Assembly: GCA_002501535.1 (NCBI GenBank)
Contig: DLTY01000043.1
Span: 34,113-46,988 of the forward strand
Direction: 5' to 3'
Length of the DNA stretch: 12,876 bases
Source of the DNA: a bacterium UBP7_UBA7824
Lineage (GTDB): Bacteria > UBP7 > UBA6624
This document shows, piece by piece, positions 6,246-11,791 of this stretch. Each line of letters opens with the position of its first letter. The stretch's first letter is position 1. The position numbers and the translations under genes are program-made. The notes beneath the pieces were generated by a model, which was not told the origin of the DNA, made no database searches, and was given only the letters and a program-made list of their open reading frames with translations.

Positions 6246-7409
6246 CTAAACTGTTCCTGGCAAAGCTTCAACTGGTCTGTCTTCAGGACTCATCAAAAAT
6301 TCCTCAACTTCACCAGATCTCAATACTACGAAACCTAAAGTGTCTTGAGGGTGACTGTCACGAATTAAGCCAGCTAGCTCCAAAGGAGTTGAAACAATTT
6401 CTTCACTTGTGTTTTCTTCACCGTTGTAAAGTCGCCTTACTCTTGTCATTCCAAGAATAATGTCACCTCTTGATAAGCCTTGTCTTGAAGCGGGTGAGTT
6501 GGGATCAACATCCTGAATCATCACTCCTGACTTTCCTAAATACTCTTCAGGAATATTTGCATAAATCGCTAATGTGTCATCTAAAGGTCTTAAGCCAAGC
6601 CCAACCCAGGGGTGAAAAACTTCCTCACCTTGCATCATCTTATACACAGATTCCCAAACAATATTGGATGGTGTTGCAAAATTCAAATCCAAAACACTTG
6701 TTGATAAGTATTGAGGTGTACCTTGATTTTCTTGAACTGAAAAAGACATAAGACCTATTATTTTTCCTGTTAAATCTATTAAAGGTCCGCCTCTATTGAA
6801 AGTGAAATTATGAGCATCAGTCTGAATCATATTGGGCATTAGATAACCATTAGGTAAAAAGTAGTCTCTTAAAGCTGACACTATACCTCTTGTTGCTGCT
6901 TGCTGATTAGGCAAAGGCCTTCCAACAGCTATTACAGTTTGACCTTGCGTCAACTTGTCAGAATCAGCAAAGGAAGCGGCTTCAAACAAAGTATCTGGAT
7001 TATTAACTTTCAATAACGCAACATCGTTGAATTTATCAGAACCAACTAAAGATGCAGTGTATCTTTTATTTTCAATAATCACATTGATCCTCAGTGCATC
7101 CTCCATGTTTTTAGCTGTAGTGACAACAAATCCATCAGGAGAAATAACAACACCGGGGAAACCATTAATCCCTACAGTTCTAGTGAAGGTTCCAGACATG
7201 CTGATTCCGTATCTATTTTCAACAACCTCTATTGAAGCCAATGATGGATCAATAACCTCAAGAGCTTTAACAGTTGGTAGTTGTGAGGTGTCTAAATCGA
7301 AAGTAGGAACCTCTTTTGCAAAAAGAGAACCTGTAAAAGAAAAAAATAGGGTTAGAAAAACTAAGAAAGTTACAGTTTTGTCGTTTTTGGAGAGATTTAT
7401 CTTTTTCAT
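6246..7409 (-). CDS. HtrA-family pseudoprotease with PDZ domain (His and Ser lost)
   Basis: A 387-residue exported HtrA (S1C) homologue. A signal peptide covers residues 1-31 (hydrophobic core about 13-29, ending SLFA). The trypsin-like domain is at about 65-260 and one PDZ domain at about 267-375 (HPWVGLGL, then SPASRQGLSRGDIILG). The catalytic Asp is kept (Asp129 in DKFNDVALLKV). The His block reads VVTTAKNMEDA, so ungapped alignment puts Lys100 at the His position. The Ser block reads FNRGGPLIDLTGKIIG, so Arg206 replaces the nucleophile of GNSGGP. The frame is open over 1.16 kb with fold-defining motifs intact, so this is a preserved pseudoenzyme rather than a decayed gene. The start overlaps the stop of the active protease gene (ATGA) and uses an AGGAGG at 7416-7421. 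It probably binds peptides or regulates the active partner. Confidence 0.93.
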   Translation of the reverse strand: MKKINLSKNDKTVTFLVFLTLFFSFTGSLFAKEVPTFDLDTSQLPTVKALEVIDPSLASIEVVENRYGISMSGTFTRTVGINGFPGVVISPDGFVVTTAKNMEDALRINVIIENKRYTASLVGSDKFNDVALLKVNNPDTLFEAASFADSDKLTQGQTVIAVGRPLPNQQAATRGIVSALRDYFLPNGYLMPNMIQTDAHNFTFNRGGPLIDLTGKIIGLMSFSVQENQGTPQYLSTSVLDLNFATPSNIVWESVYKMMQGEEVFHPWVGLGLRPLDDTLAIYANIPEEYLGKSGVMIQDVDPNSPASRQGLSRGDIILGMTRVRRLYNGEENTSEEIVSTPLELAGLIRDSHPQDTLGFVVLRSGEVEEFLMSPEDRPVEALPGTV

Positions 7410-8671
7410 AAAGTTCCTCCTGCAAATTGGCCTTCACCTGGTTGTTCGCCTAAAACAACAGGAACATTGAAAACTTGTCCATTCCTTTCAACTGAAAGAA
7501 TTATTTTCACATTCTTGTCTAAGCCACGAATCCAAAACCTTGCTTCAAAAGCATCTTTTGGCATTTTCATTTCGCTCTTTGTGATTTTTCCATCTTCATT
7601 CATGTCCCAAGCAATTTCAAGAATTTTATCTCCTTGGCGAAGTCCTGCTTTATAAGAAGGACTTTCTGGATAAACATCAAAAACCTCAAAAGGAGTTTTA
7701 ACCTTGTTTCTAGCTTGTCTAGTAAAGGTGTCTGAAGCTCTGTCCCAAGCTTCCCTTCCACCAAATGCTCCCATTCCTCCGCCTAATGGATTTCTTCCTT
7801 GTATGCCTATCTCATCAGACCACTCAAGAGTCATTCTGTCTATAAAGACATAAAGACCCAACCATGGGTATATAACTCGACCATGGTCAATCGTGTCAAA
7901 TAAAGTTTTCTTTGCATCATTTGAAACTATAGCCATATTTTGGCCTTCAAGCATGGAGGATCCTGCGAAATTAACACCTACCTGAAAACCATTTTCATCA
8001 AACAAGGGACCTCCTGAATTACCACCATTGATAGTTGCATCGGTGTCAAAAGTATGTGAGAGCTCTGTACCATAATCCCAAACAGTTGACGTGCCACCTA
8101 TTGCTCCATTTCCGCCCAACATACGATTAACCAACTGTGGAGAAAGAACCCTATCCCTAACAGAACCAGCAGTTACTGTGTTTTTAAGCAAGAAGTCTTT
8201 ATACATTGTGAAGTTGGAGCTATCTCCAGGGTTTCCTATTGCATAAACTTGCTCTCCTGCAACAACCTCATCAGAATCTCCAAATTTGACATAAGGGAAA
8301 ACTTTGCCTTCTTCACCTGGTTCAGGAACAATTTGAAGAATAGCTACATCAATCTTACAATTATTAAATAAAAGTTTAGCATCCTCTACAGAACCATCAT
8401 TTAACCTTATAAAAGCCCATCTTTGCTTGCCCCAACCCATAACATGACAATTTGTAACAATGTGACCTTCAGGAGTAACAATTGAGCCTGAACCTCCACC
8501 TAAAACAAAACCGGACTTATCTCCAGCATAATCGCCACCGCCAGCTGTAACAGTTACAGTTGACTGAACACTTGTGTTAACATTTTCTACCCACTTAGGG
8601 TCATCCTCACCAAAAACAAATGCAAAAAATGAAACTGCAAACAAAACAAATAAACTACTTTTAAAATTCAT
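7406..8671 (-). CDS. HtrA-type serine protease with PDZ domain carrying an EF-hand-like loop
   Basis: A 421-residue periplasmic serine protease of the S1C family, the only catalytically intact member of the trio. It has a signal peptide (about 1-21), a trypsin fold (about 30-260) with His76 (IVTNCHVMGW), Asp108 (NNCKIDVAILQI) and Ser219 (INGGNSGGPLFDENG), a Gly-rich linker (about 289-323) and one PDZ domain (about 325-408, SPSYKAGLRQGDKILEI). Directly after that PDZ strand, residues 356-367 (DMNEDGKITKSE) fit the 12-residue EF-hand calcium loop exactly. Two cysteines, Cys75 beside the catalytic His and Cys105 three residues before Asp, could pair. The segment between GNP and GNSGGP is long (about 70 residues). 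The ATG lies 12 bp after the upstream pseudoprotease, with AAGGGG upstream; the 3' end overlaps the next gene by 4 bp. It degrades or refolds misfolded envelope proteins by family analogy. Confidence 0.94.
   Translation of the reverse strand: MNFKSSLFVLFAVSFFAFVFGEDDPKWVENVNTSVQSTVTVTAGGGDYAGDKSGFVLGGGSGSIVTPEGHIVTNCHVMGWGKQRWAFIRLNDGSVEDAKLLFNNCKIDVAILQIVPEPGEEGKVFPYVKFGDSDEVVAGEQVYAIGNPGDSSNFTMYKDFLLKNTVTAGSVRDRVLSPQLVNRMLGGNGAIGGTSTVWDYGTELSHTFDTDATINGGNSGGPLFDENGFQVGVNFAGSSMLEGQNMAIVSNDAKKTLFDTIDHGRVIYPWLGLYVFIDRMTLEWSDEIGIQGRNPLGGGMGAFGGREAWDRASDTFTRQARNKVKTPFEVFDVYPESPSYKAGLRQGDKILEIAWDMNEDGKITKSEMKMPKDAFEARFWIRGLDKNVKIILSVERNGQVFNVPVVLGEQPGEGQFAGGTL
7571..7606 (-). other. EF-hand-like calcium loop inside the PDZ domain
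   Basis: Twelve codons read D-M-N-E-D-G-K-I-T-K-S-E (residues 356-367 of the intact HtrA protein). Coordinating positions 1, 3, 5 and 12 are Asp, Asn, Asp and Glu, position 6 is Gly and position 8 is Ile, which is the canonical EF-hand pattern. It sits where a PDZ domain normally has a short NGKPV-type turn. Only one loop is visible. It lacks an obvious preceding helix, so it may be an EF-hand-like loop rather than a full motif. Confidence 0.7.
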
Positions 8672-8683
8672 ATTATTACCCCT

Positions 8684-9727
8684 TTAAAAAAAATTCCTTT
8701 CATCAAACTCTATAATTCGTCTGACGACCCTAAAATCAAAATCTAAGAAAGTACCATTTCTGTAAACAGTAACAGTATGGCCTTTCATAGAAAAATTATC
8801 TTTATCTATCCAAGATCCAAAAATCGACCAAAAATCATCATGCACAGCTAAAGGCTTGCCATCTAATGCTGTAATAACATCTCCCGTTCTCAGTCCAGTT
8901 CTCCAACCGGAACCGGTTTCAGAAAGACCCGGCACATAAAGACCTTCCCCAAGGTAGCCTGTCTTTAGCCTAATCTCTTCAGGTATGGCTACAGGATCTA
9001 GACCCCAATCGACATGCAAGTATCTTCCATTTTCTATCAATTCGGGCAAGATGATATTGATAATGTCAACAGGAAGAGCAAAATTCAAAAATAAGTTTTC
9101 ACTATTTCTTTGTTTTAGTGTAGGCATTCCAATAACTTCACCCCTCAAAGAAAGCAATGCCCCTCCTTGTTGGCCTCCGTTTAAAGCTGCATCAAATTGA
9201 AAAAATGTAGATAAACTACCCCCTAATTTATTGCCAGATAAAGTTGTAGCAGAAACAATTCCTTTGGAGGTATTGCAGCAGATGCCTTCAGGATTTGGAG
9301 ACATTACCATCAAAGATTCACCAACAGAATAAGAATTTTGAGATAGTTTCAAAGATGGGATATGAGGCCTTTTGATCTTTAATTCTAAAACTGCTAAATC
9401 TGTAGGTACATCATAACCAACCACTTTAGCCTCTACTGATCTTCCATCGTTAAAGAGAACTCCGACATGTTTGGCATCTCTTACATTTGAAGCTGTTGTT
9501 AGTATTAAACCTTCTTCGGAATCATAAACAAAACCACTACCTATTTCTGTTTGGCTAACATCTCCATAAACAGAAGGAGACATTTTTGATTTAACAACCT
9601 TTATTCCAACTATACTATTTCTTGAATTTCTATAAATTTCCTCAAACCTACCTCTTTCAAAATCACCTAAATCAACATCTGAAAAAGATATCACAAATAA
9701 ACAAAACAATATTTTTAAAATTTTCAT
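8684..9727 (-). CDS. HtrA-family pseudoprotease with PDZ domain (Ser to Gln)
   Basis: A 347-residue exported HtrA homologue. A short signal peptide (about 1-16) precedes a trypsin-like domain (about 25-235) and a PDZ domain (about 238-345, with GWRTGLRTGDVITALDGKPL). The aspartate of the triad is kept (Asp110 in DVPTDLAVLEL). The His block is LILTTASNVRDA, with Ser80 at the ungapped His position and Asn81 beside it. The Ser block is ALNGGQQGGALLSLRGEVIG, with Gln187 in place of the nucleophile. The surrounding strand sequence, LRGEVIG, is otherwise typical of HtrA, so the fold should be normal. Vicinal Cys150-Cys151 is notable. The ATG overlaps the stop of the upstream lipoprotein gene (ATGA), with GGGAGAG just upstream. 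Loss of both His and Ser with an open frame argues for a maintained non-proteolytic role. Confidence 0.93.
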   Translation of the reverse strand: MKILKILFCLFVISFSDVDLGDFERGRFEEIYRNSRNSIVGIKVVKSKMSPSVYGDVSQTEIGSGFVYDSEEGLILTTASNVRDAKHVGVLFNDGRSVEAKVVGYDVPTDLAVLELKIKRPHIPSLKLSQNSYSVGESLMVMSPNPEGICCNTSKGIVSATTLSGNKLGGSLSTFFQFDAALNGGQQGGALLSLRGEVIGMPTLKQRNSENLFLNFALPVDIINIILPELIENGRYLHVDWGLDPVAIPEEIRLKTGYLGEGLYVPGLSETGSGWRTGLRTGDVITALDGKPLAVHDDFWSIFGSWIDKDNFSMKGHTVTVYRNGTFLDFDFRVVRRIIEFDERNFF

Positions 9728-10263
9728 AAAACTCTCCCTGGTCCTCCTGGTGGAATTATTGGCGGGATACCAGGATGGCCACCACCTGGTAAACCTGGAT
9801 CAATAGGATCTCTTGAGTCATCATCATCCTCTTCGACTTCATCATTTTCATCATCATCTAAACCAAATCCAACAAATTCACATACCTCAGTAGCGTCTCT
9901 TGGACCAATAATTTCAAGCCTATTCACAACATCTCTAATTTCAGGAACCAAACTTGCCAACCTTTCCGCCTCTCTCTTTTGCCCAATAGTTTCTATTGTT
10001 CCTTCAAGTATTGCAACTCTATTTTCGACGCGTGGCTTTATTACTCCATGATTGCCATTATCTTTATCGTTAAGTTGGAGCTGTAAGCAAACATCAGATG
10101 CCAACTGCACTAATAGAGCCGCTTCTAGGGTTTTGTCAATAGCTTCTTTTGTTTTTTCTAATGGAGCAATTTTTGTTTGTTCTGCAACTGTTTTACCCAC
10201 ACCCAAATTCAACAAGCAAGCTTGAAGAGAGAGCAAAGAAAAAATCAATATAAAAAACTTCAT
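9724..10263 (-). CDS. Putative lipoprotein with acidic stretch and Pro/Gly-rich tail
   Basis: A 179-residue protein I do not recognise. A signal sequence ends in a lipobox, LQAC (Cys16), so it is probably anchored in a membrane. The middle (about 25-127) looks helical with charged heptads and two cysteines (Cys59, Cys128). Residues 136-149 are almost all Asp and Glu (DDDENDEVEEDDDD). The last 26 residues are Pro/Gly-rich (DPGLPGGGHPGIPPIIPPGG) and end in GRVL. The acidic run could bind calcium or basic proteins, and the flexible tail with a hydrophobic C-terminus could dock into a PDZ domain of the next gene products; both are inference. It is the first gene of the tightly packed block, and its stop overlaps the next start (ATGA). 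The ATG at 10261-10263 has only a weak AGG upstream. Confidence 0.85.
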   Translation of the reverse strand: MKFFILIFSLLSLQACLLNLGVGKTVAEQTKIAPLEKTKEAIDKTLEAALLVQLASDVCLQLQLNDKDNGNHGVIKPRVENRVAILEGTIETIGQKREAERLASLVPEIRDVVNRLEIIGPRDATEVCEFVGFGLDDDENDEVEEDDDDSRDPIDPGLPGGGHPGIPPIIPPGGPGRVL

Positions 10264-10323
10264 ATCCCGTAACCTAAAGATTATAAATTAATTCTTATAT
10301 AAAATTCTATGAATTTTAGGATA
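10264..10323 (-). promoter_or_regulatory. Intergenic leader with weak promoter candidate
   Basis: This 60-bp gap precedes the lipoprotein-HtrA block. On the minus strand it holds a perfect TATAAT (10280-10285), placed about 17 bp before the start codon, but no recognisable -35 box at 16-18 bp. If used, the leader would be only about 10 nt long. It is a candidate only. Confidence 0.3.
10300..10318. repeat. AT-only inverted repeat, possible weak hairpin
   Basis: TAAAATTC and GAATTTTA form a perfect 8-bp inverted repeat around a 3-nt centre. It contains only one G-C pair and no clean T run follows on the minus strand, so it is a poor terminator. It could equally be an operator-like palindrome just upstream of the TATAAT candidate. 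Confidence 0.35.
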
Positions 10324-11733
10324 TTAGCTAACCAATGAGTAATCTAAAACGATAGATTGCTCATATGCGGGCATAACCATTTCTGTTGAAAAGCCATAAA
10401 TTATGCCTCCAACACACAAAACCCAGATGAATCTTGAAAATATGATAGCAGTATATGCTTGAGAATTAGATAACCTATAAAGTTGACTGAAACCCAAAAC
10501 AGAAATCCTAAAAAGCATAAATGCAGCAAAACCAATTAATGTCACTCCAAGATATAAAGAAAAACCCTGAGTGAAAAAAGCCAACAAACAACCTAAACCA
10601 AGAATACAACTATAAGGGGCCAGCAAACTAGAAGCAAAAAATGTTGTACCAAATCTCAAATCGCTCTTAACAATCAAAGAACCAAGATAGTTTGATAATG
10701 CATTTACAAACCACAAAACAATAACTATTGCAGGAAACCACTGTATAAACATGTCTATGTGCTGTCTAAAAAAATTAATTAGATTTTGAGCCAAGCCAGC
10801 TAATACGATATAACCTTTTTCAGGATCATTTTGAACATTTGAGAAAACTGAAGATTTCATCATCTCCAAATACATATAAACAACATTTCCATTAATCCAA
10901 GATAAAAGCATCCCTTTTAAAGATGAAGCGAATCCAACAAAAAGAAAAGAAGAACACAAAACCAACGCAAAAGGATAAAAGAACGTTTCCCCTTTACCAA
11001 AATCTGAAAAAAGCTCACCCGGCTCATTAAAAGATCTAACAAAGTCATCTACACCTTTCTTTCCCAAAGTTAAAAGTAAAACAATGCCTATAAAAAAGAA
11101 AGTTAATGCTGTTGCAGACCTTTCTGTTAAAACAACAGGTCCTAAATTAAAGATTACAGGATAAACAGAAACAAAAAACATATTTTCAAATTCTCTAATT
11201 TGTTTTTCATCCATTGCAGCACCATCTGGCATCCATAATCTATGTAACGTAGAGGACTCTTGGCTATAAACAATCCACCAAGCTCCTGACTTTTGATTTT
11301 GATCTTTGTAATTTAATCTAACCACATAATGAGCATCAGAGTAAACTGTTTTTGAACTAACCTCAAAACCAAGATTTTCTTGCAGGTGCCTTTCTAGCAA
11401 TCTTGCTTTAAGCACTGTAGTGGAAACCTGTCCTGATGAAACACCTAAAGGTGTAGATCTCACGTCTAAAACTTTACTTGAACCAGATTTGCAAATAAAT
11501 CGATCACCCACTTCTTCAATCTTCAACCAACCATTCTTGAATTTTTTACCAGAAGAATATTCAGTATCAGGAACAACAACCTCCCAAGAATCCTCCTGAG
11601 TAGAGCTACATGTCCAAGATGAAGGTAAATTGAGCCTTATGCCAGTTGATTCATCAATAGTTTTCGCATTCAATAAAAACGAAAAATCCGAGAATGCAAC
11701 AAAGCATAAAAATAGTATTATTTTTTTCAGCAT
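10324..11733 (-). CDS. Membrane protein with exported N-terminal domain, function unknown
   Basis: A 469-residue protein I cannot name. Residues 1-23 look like a signal peptide (ending LLNA). Residues 24-195 form a soluble domain, beginning GIRLNLPSSWTCSS, with many aromatic and beta-type segments (WWIVYSQESSTLHRLWM). This opening recalls exported PsbP/DUF1795-type domains, but I cannot confirm that. Six hydrophobic segments follow at about 203-224, 251-273, 325-355, 361-389, 391-415 and 428-448, somewhat like Yip1-type integral proteins. If the signal is cleaved, the sensor-like domain faces the periplasm. It lies between groEL and the HtrA block, 58 bp after groEL and 60 bp before the lipoprotein gene. 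The ATG at 11731-11733 lacks a clear Shine-Dalgarno. Position suggests a membrane partner or sensor for the envelope module. Confidence 0.85.
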   Translation of the reverse strand: MLKKIILFLCFVAFSDFSFLLNAKTIDESTGIRLNLPSSWTCSSTQEDSWEVVVPDTEYSSGKKFKNGWLKIEEVGDRFICKSGSSKVLDVRSTPLGVSSGQVSTTVLKARLLERHLQENLGFEVSSKTVYSDAHYVVRLNYKDQNQKSGAWWIVYSQESSTLHRLWMPDGAAMDEKQIREFENMFFVSVYPVIFNLGPVVLTERSATALTFFFIGIVLLLTLGKKGVDDFVRSFNEPGELFSDFGKGETFFYPFALVLCSSFLFVGFASSLKGMLLSWINGNVVYMYLEMMKSSVFSNVQNDPEKGYIVLAGLAQNLINFFRQHIDMFIQWFPAIVIVLWFVNALSNYLGSLIVKSDLRFGTTFFASSLLAPYSCILGLGCLLAFFTQGFSLYLGVTLIGFAAFMLFRISVLGFSQLYRLSNSQAYTAIIFSRFIWVLCVGGIIYGFSTEMVMPAYEQSIVLDYSLVS

Positions 11734-11753
11734 AACTAGATTTTATTTTAAAT

Positions 11754-11788
11754 AAGGCGGGGGTGAACAATTTCACCCCCGTTTCCTT
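11754..11788 (-). terminator. Hairpin terminator after groEL
   Basis: On the minus strand CGGGGGTGAA and TTCACCCCCG form a 10-bp perfect stem around a 4-nt loop (core 11758-11781). A second short stem AAGG/CCTT (11785-11788 with 11754-11757) extends it past a 3-nt bulge. The bases after it are TTATTTAAAATAAAAT, a broken T-rich run. The hairpin follows the groEL stop by a few bases, so it should end most groEL transcripts. Some read-through into the membrane-protein gene is likely, since the next gene starts about 20 bp later. Confidence 0.85.
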
Positions 11789-11791
11789 AAA

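Noticed and set aside
6955..7470. Plus-strand open frame of 171 codons
   Set aside because: It lies wholly antisense to the third HtrA-like gene and the end of the second, which have clear family motifs, signal peptides and ribosome sites. It has no recognisable protein features.
6246..9727. The two HtrA-like genes without a triad as decaying pseudogenes
   Set aside because: Both frames are full length and open, with signal peptides, PDZ domains, conserved fold motifs and working translation-start context, so they look maintained.
10300..10318. Inverted repeat as a Rho-independent terminator of the membrane-protein gene
   Set aside because: The stem has one G-C pair and is not followed by a T run, so a terminator call is not justified; it is listed only as a weak repeat.
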